Origin: Geojedonia litorea
GTDB taxonomy: Bacteria; Bacteroidota; Bacteroidia; Flavobacteriales; Flavobacteriaceae
DNA: 64,000 nt
Assembly (NCBI RefSeq): GCF_042654525.1
Contig: NZ_JBHSGP010000004.1
Location: forward strand, 344,141-408,140
Direction: 5' to 3'
Below are positions 39,415 to 48,486 of this stretch, piece by piece (position 1 is the first letter of the stretch; every line of letters begins with the position of its first letter). The position numbers and the translations under genes are program-made. The notes beneath the pieces are model-generated. The model saw only the letters and a list, made by a program, of their open reading frames with translations, did not search any database and was not told where the DNA came from.

Positions 39415-40548
39415 GTGCAAACTAACCGAATTTTTGGTCTCGATGTCTTACGTGCAATAGCTATATTATTAGTTGTTGTTTCTCACTGTACTTATATTTT
39501 TTATGAAACTACTGAAAGTCCAATAATCATGGCAATACGGTCATTGGGTGCTTTTGGGGTAGATTTGTTTTTTGTTTTAAGTGGGTATTTAATTGGTGGT
39601 ATTTTGTTAAAACATATTGATCAAAATCGTACCAATTTCAATGATTTGTTTCGTTTTTGGAAACGTAGATGGCTACGTACATTACCTAACTATTACTTAA
39701 TTCTCATAATAAATATTGGTTTACTTATTTTGTTTTCCCAAAAGTTACCAGATTCAATATTCCTATATATCCCATTTTTACAAAATTTTAGTCAACCACA
39801 TTCTGATTTTTTTAATGAAGCATGGAGCCTATCCATTGAAGAATATTCATATCTCATTTTACCACTCATACTTTTTTGCGCCTTGCAATGGGTGCGGCGT
39901 CATCATTCAAAAATCATTGTTTTTTTAATAGTCACTTTGGTGCTTATTGGAATTCAATACCTAATAAAGGCACGTTTTTATAGTAATGCAGAAGTACATA
40001 GCTATCAAGATTGGAGTAGTATGTTTAGAAAAGTGGTTGTTTATAGATTAGATGCGGTGTATTATGGCTTTATCCTAATTTATGTAGCTCGCATGTATCC
40101 ATACTTCATTAGGAAGTATGATAAACTCTTCTTAATTACTGCTTTGTTATTATTTACCAGTACACATTTGTATATAGCCTTCTTTTCTGTTTTACCACAA
40201 ACACATTTAGGATTTTATGTATTTGCATATTTGCCAATTCTAGCACTGTGTTGTGCTTTAGTTTTTCCGGCATTTTTAAAACTTAAAAAACAAGGTTGGT
40301 TTGGATCCCTTATCTATTTTTTAAGTACGAGGTCATATGCCATGTATTTAGTGAATTATTCTATTGTACTTTTAAGCCTCCAAAAGTTAATCAGCTTTGA
40401 GGCTATGCCTATTTACATCAAACTAGGTATTTTAGTTTTATTTTTAATCTTGACCCTTAGTCTTTCAAATGTATTGTATCGCTATTTCGAATTGCCAATT
40501 TTGAAATTTCGAGATAAAACCTATTCAAAATCAAATATTACATCTTAA
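39415..40548 (+). CDS. Acyltransferase family 3 (OafA/YrhL-like) membrane protein
   Basis: A 377-residue integral membrane acyltransferase, starting at GTG 39415. It has the family 3 opening RIFGLDVLRAIAILLVVVSHCTYIFY with the catalytic-type His in the first helix, then GAFGVDLFFVLSGYLIGGIL (the conserved GVDLFFVxSGfl block), FWKRRWLRTLPNYYL and FFNEAWSLSIEEYSYL (the SLxxEe/y motif). About ten helices follow. Such enzymes O-acylate surface polysaccharides, peptidoglycan or glycolipids. It stands alone after moxR, separated by 48 bp. Confidence 0.88.
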   Translation: MQTNRIFGLDVLRAIAILLVVVSHCTYIFYETTESPIIMAIRSLGAFGVDLFFVLSGYLIGGILLKHIDQNRTNFNDLFRFWKRRWLRTLPNYYLILIINIGLLILFSQKLPDSIFLYIPFLQNFSQPHSDFFNEAWSLSIEEYSYLILPLILFCALQWVRRHHSKIIVFLIVTLVLIGIQYLIKARFYSNAEVHSYQDWSSMFRKVVVYRLDAVYYGFILIYVARMYPYFIRKYDKLFLITALLLFTSTHLYIAFFSVLPQTHLGFYVFAYLPILALCCALVFPAFLKLKKQGWFGSLIYFLSTRSYAMYLVNYSIVLLSLQKLISFEAMPIYIKLGILVLFLILTLSLSNVLYRYFELPILKFRDKTYSKSNITS

Positions 40549-40770
40549 TAGGCTAAAATTTATGGCATACTAAAATTGTTGAATTACAATTTTTATGGAT
40601 TAATAATTATCAAATATTCAATAATAATGTGTAAAAACGAGGTTTATTTGGCAGATATTCAGTATTTATCAGATTTTGTTACATATTTTCAAATGCCACT
40701 AAAAATTTGTAATTTTGCTGTCCTATGAATATAGGGTAAAGATTAATACAACAACATTTAAAAAACTAAT
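40549..40770. other. Leader region of the aconitase gene
   Basis: A gene-free stretch of 222 bases. It contains a -7-like TAATTTTG at 40710-40717 without a well-placed TTG. No riboswitch-like structure is evident. Confidence 0.35.
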
Positions 40771-43035
40771 ATGGCATTCGATATTGATATGATAAAAAAG
40801 GTATACTCAACCATGGCAGAACGTGTTGACAAGGCACGTGAAGTCGTTGGTAAACCTTTAACACTTTCAGAAAAGATTTTATACGCACATTTGTGGGATG
40901 GTACACCTACCAAAGCTTACAGACGCGGGAAAGATTATGTTGATTTTGCTCCAGACCGCATTGCCTGTCAGGATGCAACCGCCCAAATGGCCTTATTGCA
41001 ATTTATGCAAGCTGGAAAATCTAAAGTTGCCGTACCAACAACGGTACATTGCGATCACTTGATTCAGGCAAAGCAAGGAGCTGTGGCCGATTTAAAGCGT
41101 GCTAACGAAACGAGTAATGAAGTATTTGATTTTCTAGCATCGGTATCAAACAAATACGGTATTGGTTTTTGGAAACCAGGCGCAGGAATTATTCACCAAG
41201 TAGTTTTAGAAAATTACGCATTTCCTGGTGGAATGATGATTGGTACCGATTCTCACACCGTTAATGCAGGTGGTTTAGGAATGGTAGCCATTGGTGTTGG
41301 TGGAGCAGATGCTGTGGATGTTATGGCCGGTATGGCTTGGGAGCTTAAATTTCCAAAACTTATAGGCGTTAAGTTAACAGGAAAATTAAATGGTTGGACC
41401 TCTGCAAAGGATGTCATATTAAAAGTGGCCGGGATTTTAACCGTTAAAGGTGGAACAGGAGCAATTGTAGAATATTTTGGACCTGGTGCTAAAAATTTAT
41501 CATGTACTGGAAAAGGAACCATCTGTAATATGGGTGCCGAAATTGGAGCAACCACATCTACTTTTGGTTATGATGACTCTATGGAGCGCTATTTACGAGC
41601 TACAGATAGAAGTGATATTGCTGATGAAGCAAACAAAATAAGAGAATATTTAACAGGTGACGATGAGGTATATGCTAATCCAGAGACTTATTTTGATCAA
41701 GTGATTGAAATAGATTTAGATACATTACGACCTCATTTAAACGGACCTTTTACACCAGATTTAGCTACGCCTGTAGGTGAATTGGGTGCAAAAGCAAGAG
41801 CTAATGATTGGCCAATTAAAGTCGATTGGGGGCTTATTGGTTCTTGTACAAATAGTTCATATGAAGATTTAACCCGTGCAGCATCTATTGCAAAACAAGC
41901 CGTTGATAAAAAAATAAAATCGAAGGCAGATTTTGGAATTAATCCGGGTTCTGAACAAATTCGCTTTACAGCTGAAAGAGATGGAATCCTAAAGATTTTT
42001 GAGGATCTTGATGCCACTGTATTTACTAATGCTTGCGGACCTTGTATTGGGCAATGGGATAGAAGTGATTTAAAAGGAGATGAGAAGAATACCATTGTAC
42101 ACTCATTTAATCGTAATTTCTCAAAACGTGCAGACGGCAACCCAAATACACACGCTTTTGTAGGCTCACCAGAAATGGTGGCAGCAATCGCGATTTCTGG
42201 ACGTTTAGATTTTGACCCAATGAATGACACCTTGATTAATGAGGATGGTCAAGAGGTGAAATTAGATGAACCTAAAGGAATAGAATTACCACCACAAGGA
42301 TTTGATGTAGAAGATGCCGGTTATGTTGAACCAGTTGCTGATGGAAGCGGAGTTACTGTTTCTGTAAGCCCATCTTCTGAACGTTTACAGTTGTTAACGC
42401 CATTCGAACCTATTGGTAGCGAAATTAAGGATGCCAAATTATTGATAAAAGCCTTTGGAAAATGTACAACAGATCATATCTCAATGGCAGGACCTTGGTT
42501 AAGATTTAGAGGACATTTAGATAATATTTCGAATAACTGTTTAATTGGTGCGGTAAATGCTTATAATAAAAAGACCAACTTTGTTAAAAATCAATTAACA
42601 CAAGAATATGGTGGCGTACCTGATGTACAACGTGCTTATAAAGCAGCCGGAATAAAATCAATCGTAGTTGGAGATCACAACTATGGTGAAGGGTCTTCTC
42701 GCGAGCACGCAGCTATGGAACCAAGACACTTGGGAGTTGCTGCAGTGTTGGTGAAATCATTTGCAAGAATTCATGAAACTAACCTTAAAAAACAAGGGAT
42801 GTTGGCTCTAACTTTTGCCAATGAAAGTGATTACGATAAAATTCAGGAAGATGATACCATCAATTTCTTGGATCTAAATGAATTTGCTCCTGAAAAACCA
42901 TTAACTATTGAGTTTGTTCATGCCGACGGAAGCAAGGATGTGATTAAAGCGAATCATACTTATAACCAAGCACAGATAGATTGGTATAATGAAGGTTCGG
43001 CTCTTAATTTAATCAAACGACAAAATGCATCTTAA
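40771..43035 (+). CDS. acn: Aconitate hydratase
   Basis: A 754-residue tricarboxylic-acid-cycle enzyme interconverting citrate and isocitrate. It has the mitochondrial-type layout: VPTTVHCDHLIQAKQGA, PGGMMIGTDSHTVNAGGLGM, GATTSTFGYDD, then iron-sulfur ligands Cys359 in GSCTNSSYEDL and Cys422/Cys425 in NACGPCIGQWDR, a linker, and the mobile domain with GDHNYGEGSSREHAAMEPRHLG. The length and closest look are to mitochondrial aconitase, the normal form in Bacteroidota, and not to AcnB. The 220-bp leader has a possible -7 element TAATTTTG at 40710-40717; a terminator follows. Confidence 0.95.
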   Translation: MAFDIDMIKKVYSTMAERVDKAREVVGKPLTLSEKILYAHLWDGTPTKAYRRGKDYVDFAPDRIACQDATAQMALLQFMQAGKSKVAVPTTVHCDHLIQAKQGAVADLKRANETSNEVFDFLASVSNKYGIGFWKPGAGIIHQVVLENYAFPGGMMIGTDSHTVNAGGLGMVAIGVGGADAVDVMAGMAWELKFPKLIGVKLTGKLNGWTSAKDVILKVAGILTVKGGTGAIVEYFGPGAKNLSCTGKGTICNMGAEIGATTSTFGYDDSMERYLRATDRSDIADEANKIREYLTGDDEVYANPETYFDQVIEIDLDTLRPHLNGPFTPDLATPVGELGAKARANDWPIKVDWGLIGSCTNSSYEDLTRAASIAKQAVDKKIKSKADFGINPGSEQIRFTAERDGILKIFEDLDATVFTNACGPCIGQWDRSDLKGDEKNTIVHSFNRNFSKRADGNPNTHAFVGSPEMVAAIAISGRLDFDPMNDTLINEDGQEVKLDEPKGIELPPQGFDVEDAGYVEPVADGSGVTVSVSPSSERLQLLTPFEPIGSEIKDAKLLIKAFGKCTTDHISMAGPWLRFRGHLDNISNNCLIGAVNAYNKKTNFVKNQLTQEYGGVPDVQRAYKAAGIKSIVVGDHNYGEGSSREHAAMEPRHLGVAAVLVKSFARIHETNLKKQGMLALTFANESDYDKIQEDDTINFLDLNEFAPEKPLTIEFVHADGSKDVIKANHTYNQAQIDWYNEGSALNLIKRQNAS

Positions 43036-43054
43036 ATAGGATGTAATTCGATAT

Positions 43055-43092
43055 TAAAAAGCTCCTGAATATTTCAGGAGTTTTTTTTGTTT
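43055..43092. terminator. Terminator between aconitase and the nucleotidyltransferase gene
   Basis: CTCCTGAA and TTCAGGAG pair around TAT (43062-43080), with A and T tracts on either side. It overlaps the last codons of the convergent nucleotidyltransferase gene and should work for both strands. Confidence 0.8.
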
Positions 43093-43919
43093 TGTGCTGT
43101 ATCTAAATAATGTTTTAGTACAGCAATATCTTCTTTCGACGTTAAATCAGGGACATGTTCATGAAATAATATACCCTTCATAGCTTTGGGAATTTCATGG
43201 CACATATTTAAAATCGCGCTAGGTAATTCTTTTTCGTTCCGTTCAGGATTCATTGGGCAATTTTCAAGGTAGGAAATGATAGCACTTCCATCGAGCTTAA
43301 AAATATTCATACTAACCCGCAAACTTCCTGAAGTATCTCTACACTTTGATATTTCATTAGGTTCCGGTTTTTCTATAATGTTACTCAAAAACTGATCCTG
43401 ATCTAATTGGACGAGCGCAAATTTTGAAATGCGATCGGTACTAAAATTTAGACCTTTTCGGTCATATGCAATAAAAGCATTTTTAAATGGTGTTTGTATT
43501 AAGGCCTCAAACGCCTCAACTGAATATAAATTATCAGCATTACAGACGATGAAAGTGGTTTTCTTTAAATAGGAATACTGTTGGAGCGCCTGCAAAAGCG
43601 CATCTGCAGTACCTAAAGGTTTTACACGGTCTTTTGGCACATATTGCGTAGCATAGGAAATTTTTAATGTTCCAAAAAGGTTGTCATTTTGTTGCTTTCC
43701 ATAAAAAGATTTAAATTCAATTGCATTTTCACCTGTTACAATAATGAGATTCTTGTACCCCGCTTTTTCGGCATTAGTTATTAAGTAATCCAAGATGGGT
43801 CGTCCATCGCTATCAATACCAATTAAAGCCTTGTTTTTCCAATTTGATGCTGACGAATTAAGTGAAGCATTCATCCTAGTAGACGCACCACCAGCCAATA
43901 TGATTAGATTTGCTTCCAT
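43074..43919 (-). CDS. Sugar nucleotidyltransferase (NTP_transferase)
   Basis: A 281-residue cytoplasmic nucleotidyltransferase. The N-terminal signature LIILAGGASTRM (LAGGxxTRm) binds the nucleotide; then KALIGIDSDGRPILDYLITNAEKAGYKNLIIVTGE, LGTADALLQAL (the GTAdA block) and FIVCNADNLYSVEAFEALI with the metal-binding D of NADN. It would activate a sugar 1-phosphate to an NDP-sugar. The specificity is not readable. It ends the operon after the GHMP kinase, 3 bp upstream, so its likely substrate is the kinase product. Confidence 0.82.
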   Translation of the reverse strand: MEANLIILAGGASTRMNASLNSSASNWKNKALIGIDSDGRPILDYLITNAEKAGYKNLIIVTGENAIEFKSFYGKQQNDNLFGTLKISYATQYVPKDRVKPLGTADALLQALQQYSYLKKTTFIVCNADNLYSVEAFEALIQTPFKNAFIAYDRKGLNFSTDRISKFALVQLDQDQFLSNIIEKPEPNEISKCRDTSGSLRVSMNIFKLDGSAIISYLENCPMNPERNEKELPSAILNMCHEIPKAMKGILFHEHVPDLTSKEDIAVLKHYLDTAQNKKNS

Positions 43920-43922
43920 TTT

Positions 43923-44999
43923 TTAAATTCTTTTAGATCCTTTAGCAACCTTAACAGGATAAGCTTTTTTGGCTCCCGCTTTCAGCAGGGTATTTATGAT
44001 TAATTTTGATTTATTAGATGGCGCAATCACAACAATACTTCCACCACCACCCGAACCAACAATTTTAGCACCAAGGGCACCGGCTTCTAGTGCTATATTG
44101 ATTAAGTGGTCTACTTTTGGGACTGTAACTTTTAAGAGATCTTTTAATATGTTGTTATGCGCTGTCATCAATAATCCCAAGGATTCGAGATTAGGGCCTT
44201 CCTTTTTAAATTCAACATGTGCCTTTTGAGTAATTTCATGATTTTTTATGGCTGCATAAAAGTATGGCTTCAGCTGCTCTGGTAAAACTAAAGATAACTG
44301 ATCATAATCTTCTATAGATACATAAGCAATATTGAAATCAGGATATCTTGAAGTAACAATGTCAAGTGCTTTGGAGACCTTGGTTTTTACGTTGGAAAGT
44401 AATTGAATGGTATCTTTAGGAACACCCGATTCTACCAGAATCAATTCGTTAAAGGGATTTTCAATACTTTCAAAAGATAAGTTTTTTGACGTGTCAATAT
44501 AAAGGATTTCCCCAATGGCTATAGTGTACATATCCATTCGGCCTCCAGGTGCATTATGTTCTAATACTTCTGCTTCATACGCCAACTCGGCAATAAACTG
44601 CGGTACGATTTCATGGTCGCATCCAAAAGTTTCTAAAAGGAATTGTATCCAAGCAACAACCAAAGCTGAAGAACTTGATACTCCAGCATTTATAGGGATG
44701 TTGCTTTTTATAATAATATCAAATCCTTGATTAGGATTGCATCCGTAACGTCTAACCACGCGTAATGCAGAGCCAAAAAAATCTTTACTTTCAAGTGATT
44801 GAAAAGGCTCGTCTATGAGAATCTGCCGTTGCGCTTTAATATCAGGCATTTGAATATTAAAAAAAGAGCTTGTGTTAGGAACAGCATGTAGCCTGATATA
44901 TCTATTAATGGCACAGGCAATTACTGGCAGTCCCAAATAATCTTGGTGATCTCCAAATAAGCAGATGCGGGCTGGTGCTTCAATACAAATCGATTTCAA
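43923..44999 (-). CDS. GHMP-family sugar kinase
   Basis: A 358-residue kinase of the galactokinase/homoserine/mevalonate superfamily. Motif 1: CIEAPARICLFGDHQDYLG, like galactokinase's N-terminal sugar-binding segment. Motif 2: PINAGVSSSSALVVAW, the Gly/Ser-rich phosphate loop. Motif 3: AKIVGSGGGGSIVVIA, the C-terminal glycine loop. GGRMDMYTIAIG fits the catalytic Asp. It lacks the standard galactokinase GRVNLIGEHTDY wording, so it is likely a kinase for another sugar, making a sugar 1-phosphate. Gaps of 18 bp to the GH109-like gene and 3 bp to the nucleotidyltransferase indicate one operon. Confidence 0.82.
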   Translation of the reverse strand: MKSICIEAPARICLFGDHQDYLGLPVIACAINRYIRLHAVPNTSSFFNIQMPDIKAQRQILIDEPFQSLESKDFFGSALRVVRRYGCNPNQGFDIIIKSNIPINAGVSSSSALVVAWIQFLLETFGCDHEIVPQFIAELAYEAEVLEHNAPGGRMDMYTIAIGEILYIDTSKNLSFESIENPFNELILVESGVPKDTIQLLSNVKTKVSKALDIVTSRYPDFNIAYVSIEDYDQLSLVLPEQLKPYFYAAIKNHEITQKAHVEFKKEGPNLESLGLLMTAHNNILKDLLKVTVPKVDHLINIALEAGALGAKIVGSGGGGSIVVIAPSNKSKLIINTLLKAGAKKAYPVKVAKGSKRI

Positions 45000-45017
45000 A
45001 ATAAGTGCTAATGAAAT

Positions 45018-46379
45018 TTAAAAAGTGTCTTTAATCCAGTTGTAAGGCTGACGTTTGATCCAATTTCCTCTCGTAAAATCTGGAAAATCTTGAGGTTCTC
45101 CATTGTTTTCAATAGAGACTTCCGAGAGCGGCGTAATGGCGCTCCAAGCCGCAGCATCATAGGCATCCATAGGCGGTGCGCTATTTTCTTTGGCCGATTC
45201 CACAAAGGCATTAAGGACAAAGAAATCCATGCCGCCATGTCCAGCACCTGTGGCTAATTCACCGTACTTTTGCCAAAGCGGATGGTCGTATTTTTCTAAC
45301 CAAGAAGTAGCATCATCCCAGCGATGTGGATGCTCTGATTTTCCTTCTATATAAATTCGATTTCCGTCGACCTCCCATAGTCCTTCACTGCCCTGTACCC
45401 TAAAGCCTAATGAGTATGGCCTAGGTAAGTTGCAGTCGTGGGTTACAATTATGGTTTCTCCATTAGCAGTTTCAATAATGGAAGTGATAACATCACCCTG
45501 TTTGAATTTTAACTTGGCATTTGGATGATCTTCTCCACCATGCTTCACAATATAATTATGAAGACCAACCGCTTTTGTTGCATTTGAGGTGATCGACGTA
45601 AATCGATTACCTCTATTAATATTGCACATCGCCGCGATAGGCCCTACGCCATGCGTGGGATAAACATCGGCATTTCGTTTGAGAGAATGCTGTGTTCTCC
45701 AAGCTGATTCAGAAATGCCCTTATCACCAAATTCAACACCTTTTCCATAGGCCGATTTTCCATCGTTTAATTTTACAAATCGTAAATCGTGCTGATAACC
45801 ACACCTAAAATGAACCAATTCGCCAAAAACATTTTGTCGCACCATGTTGAGTACGGCCATGATGTCTCTGCGGTAATTCACATTTTCAAGTATCATTACA
45901 TGAGTACCCGTTTCTTCATGAGTATTTACAAGATCCCAGCATTCTTCCATGGTATTAGCAGCTGAAACTTCGACACCAGCATATTTTCCTGCTAACATCG
46001 CATCTTTTGCCATACGTGTATGCCACAACCAAGGTGTTGAAATAATCACGGCATCAACCTCTTTCAAGTCCAATAAATTTCTGTAATCATAATCATTCTT
46101 ACCGAAAAGCTTCGGTTTAGGCTGTTTAGCTTTTGTAATCAAGTCGAGAGCAATGGCTATACGTCGGTCATCAATATCACATATTGCGGTTATACTCACA
46201 TCGTCTCTTAATAACAAATTATTCAAATGATTGGTACCTCGTAACCCTACACCAATGAGGGCAACCTTAAGTTTTTCGGAATTAGACTTTAAATTGGAAG
46301 AAAAAGTGAATTGTGGTGCCAAAGTTATTCCGGCACCTAATATAGCCGATTGTTTTACAAAATCTCGTCGTGAACTCAT
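45018..46379 (-). CDS. Gfo/Idh/MocA oxidoreductase, GH109-like glycosidase
   Basis: A 453-residue protein with a Tat-type signal (SSRRDFVKQSAILGAG) and a Rossmann fold (VALIGVGLRGTNHLNNLLLRDDVSITAICDID). Features match the NAD-dependent GH109 alpha-N-acetylgalactosaminidases: AGVEVSAANTMEECWDLV, ILENVNYRRDIMAVLNMVRQNVFGELVHFRCGYQHDLR, DVYPTHGVGPIAAMCNINRGN, and GHGGMDFFVLNAFVESA. The enzyme would cleave terminal alpha-GalNAc by a redox mechanism. Export by Tat fits a cofactor loaded in the cytoplasm. It heads the operon with the GHMP kinase and the nucleotidyltransferase. Confidence 0.78.
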   Translation of the reverse strand: MSSRRDFVKQSAILGAGITLAPQFTFSSNLKSNSEKLKVALIGVGLRGTNHLNNLLLRDDVSITAICDIDDRRIAIALDLITKAKQPKPKLFGKNDYDYRNLLDLKEVDAVIISTPWLWHTRMAKDAMLAGKYAGVEVSAANTMEECWDLVNTHEETGTHVMILENVNYRRDIMAVLNMVRQNVFGELVHFRCGYQHDLRFVKLNDGKSAYGKGVEFGDKGISESAWRTQHSLKRNADVYPTHGVGPIAAMCNINRGNRFTSITSNATKAVGLHNYIVKHGGEDHPNAKLKFKQGDVITSIIETANGETIIVTHDCNLPRPYSLGFRVQGSEGLWEVDGNRIYIEGKSEHPHRWDDATSWLEKYDHPLWQKYGELATGAGHGGMDFFVLNAFVESAKENSAPPMDAYDAAAWSAITPLSEVSIENNGEPQDFPDFTRGNWIKRQPYNWIKDTF

Positions 46380-46434
46380 ACAGATCTATTAATTGGTTAA
46401 AACTCAAATTTAAGCTAAATTTTTCTTAAGACTT

Positions 46435-47121
46435 TTACTTTAATTTTTTGTAAAAGTACTGGGTCAATGTAAGGTTGGTTAAAATTAAAGTGAAGGCATA
46501 AACAATATCTTCAACAGGGATGGTGAAGATTCTAAAATTCATATTTTCAGCGTTGTTATACCAAACCACTTCATTTTCAATACTACTACCGGTTAAAATT
46601 CCATTGACAATAAAAAAAGGAATAAGCATTACTAAAAAGGTAAGATAATAGCTTTTTAACAATGCTGGCGAATATGTTCTTACTACCAATAAAAGTAGAA
46701 TGGCATACAAAAAGTTAACGAATGTATACCATTTGTCATAGTACAAAACGCATAATAAAACCAAAACAGCAAGAACGCTATGAGTTATAGTGTTAACATG
46801 TTTTTGGTCCAATTCTTTACCAGGAAATAATTGCAGCAAAGCATAATGAGTAAAAACACAGGCATAAGGAATGCAAATAAAAAAAAGCCATTCTTCAATA
46901 GGAAGTGAAAACAAATAGCTTCCTAAAAAGTAGGATTCGTTAAACCCCCAAATACCATTTATAGTGAAAATAATATCCCAAGGAATAAAAATGAGCATGG
47001 TTAATGCAGTAGCAAGGAAAAACCCTTTCCAATAGGTGTAAAATTTAAGTTTTGGGTGAAAACTGAAAAGTAAAGGAATAGACAACGATCCAAGATTCAA
47101 CAATATATATAGGTAGTTCAT
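46435..47121 (-). CDS. crtY: Lycopene cyclase, CrtYcd type
   Basis: A 228-residue integral membrane protein with about seven helices, made of two related halves as in fused CrtYc-CrtYd lycopene beta-cyclases. Each half has a conserved acidic motif on a helix: LPIEEWLFFICIPY in the first and IPVEDIVYAFTLIL in the second, the PxE-E/D pair expected at the active site. It would convert lycopene to beta-carotene. ATG 47121 is preferred (MNYLYILLNLGSLSIPLLF); an in-frame ATG at 47133 is also possible. It ends the carotenoid operon. Confidence 0.88.
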   Translation of the reverse strand: MNYLYILLNLGSLSIPLLFSFHPKLKFYTYWKGFFLATALTMLIFIPWDIIFTINGIWGFNESYFLGSYLFSLPIEEWLFFICIPYACVFTHYALLQLFPGKELDQKHVNTITHSVLAVLVLLCVLYYDKWYTFVNFLYAILLLLVVRTYSPALLKSYYLTFLVMLIPFFIVNGILTGSSIENEVVWYNNAENMNFRIFTIPVEDIVYAFTLILTNLTLTQYFYKKLK

Positions 47122-47185
47122 GTTGATTTCCATTGTAGACAAAAATTTCAGGATGTAGTTTCAGTATAAAAATACAAAACCAATA

Positions 47186-47635
47186 TTAACTTTTAAAGTA
47201 TTTAAAGGGAACTATTAACATGCCGAAACATTCGCCATCTTCTTTTCCAAGGTGTTTATGGTGCATTTTATGGGCTCTTCTAACGCCTCTAGCATACCAA
47301 TTATTGGCATTTCGAAACAATTTAAAGCGCTGATGAATAAAAATATCATGAACTATAAAATAGGTGGCGCCATAAGCCATAATACCCAATCCAATAGGTA
47401 GGCAGAACCAAATAGCCTCATAACTCCAAAGGTAAAAACAGATCATACTTACAACGGCATAAAAAATAAAAAAAGCGTCGTTGCGTTCAAACCAACTTTT
47501 ATGATCTTTTTTATGATGGTCTTTATGAAGATGCCATAAAAACCCGTGCATGACATACTTATGGGTAAACCATGCCATAAATTCCATAAAGGAAAAGGTT
47601 GCTATAAAAACTAATATCCACAAAATCACATCCAT
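47186..47635 (-). CDS. crtZ: Beta-carotene hydroxylase (sterol desaturase superfamily)
   Basis: A 149-residue membrane di-iron hydroxylase. Histidine motifs appear twice: HKYVMHGFLWHLHKDHHK and HDIFIHQRF, then RAHKMHHKH. These supply the eight to ten His ligands of the family. It hydroxylates beta-ionone rings of beta-carotene to zeaxanthin. It is 5 bp downstream of crtB and 65 bp upstream of crtY, in one operon. Confidence 0.92.
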   Translation of the reverse strand: MDVILWILVFIATFSFMEFMAWFTHKYVMHGFLWHLHKDHHKKDHKSWFERNDAFFIFYAVVSMICFYLWSYEAIWFCLPIGLGIMAYGATYFIVHDIFIHQRFKLFRNANNWYARGVRRAHKMHHKHLGKEDGECFGMLIVPFKYFKS

Positions 47636-47640
47636 AGGTA

Positions 47641-48480
47641 TTACATCAAATTTAGCTGATATTTTACATAACTTCGGGTTAATAATTCTAATTTTTTATA
47701 ATTGGGAACTCGAATGCGGGTTGATCTTATAGCTAATGCGGGCGTTTTCTTTAATTTTTTTAGAAGCTGATGGTAGTACCTGTAAGCCATAAAAACTCCA
47801 AATCTGGCTTCGATAGGTAATTGTTTGATGCCTTGTAATCCTTTAGCAAAATCAGATTCTATATCTTCAATAATGGCTTGTTTGGAAGCTTCATCCAACT
47901 GACTTAAATCTAAATTAGGAAAATAGGATCTACTTAAATCCTCATAGTCCGATTTCAAATCTCTTAAGAAATTAACTTTTTGAAACGCAGATCCTAAACT
48001 CATGGCCGAGAATTTAAGTGCTTCATACTGTTCCTGGTTGCCTTTCACAAATACTTTAAGGCACATAAGCCCAACTACATCGGCCGAGCCATAGATATAG
48101 GCCTTGTATTCTTCATCAGTTAAGTAGGTGTTTTTGTGTAAATCCATACGCATACTGTTCATAAAAGAATCGACCAAATGCTGTTCTATAGCATACTTGT
48201 GATAGGTTTCCTGAAAGGAATTAAGAATAGGGTTGAGGCTTATTTTTGAAGTTAAGGCTTTGTGCAGATCAGATTCAAATTGAGAGAATAATTCTTCTTT
48301 ATTATAATCATGAAAAGTGTCTACAATCTCATCTGCAAAGCGCACAAAACCATAAATGTTGTAAATATCTTGCCTAATACTTACCGCTAACATTTTGGTA
48401 GCTAGAGAAAAAGAGGTGCTGTAAGACTGTGTAACCAGTTTACTACATTGTCTTGAAACAGTATCGAAAATAGACTTCAT
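47641..48480 (-). CDS. crtB: Phytoene synthase
   Basis: A 279-residue squalene/phytoene synthase joining two geranylgeranyl diphosphates. The first Asp-rich motif is FADEIVDTF (DExxD) and the second is VNFLRDLKSDYEDLSRSYFP (DxxxD). SYSTSFSLATKML opens the active site. The start at ATG 48480 lies 6 bp after the crtI stop, so the two are translationally linked. No geranylgeranyl diphosphate synthase gene is in the window, so crtE must be elsewhere. Confidence 0.93.
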   Translation of the reverse strand: MKSIFDTVSRQCSKLVTQSYSTSFSLATKMLAVSIRQDIYNIYGFVRFADEIVDTFHDYNKEELFSQFESDLHKALTSKISLNPILNSFQETYHKYAIEQHLVDSFMNSMRMDLHKNTYLTDEEYKAYIYGSADVVGLMCLKVFVKGNQEQYEALKFSAMSLGSAFQKVNFLRDLKSDYEDLSRSYFPNLDLSQLDEASKQAIIEDIESDFAKGLQGIKQLPIEARFGVFMAYRYYHQLLKKLKKTPALAIRSTRIRVPNYKKLELLTRSYVKYQLNLM

Positions 48481-48486
48481 AATGGA

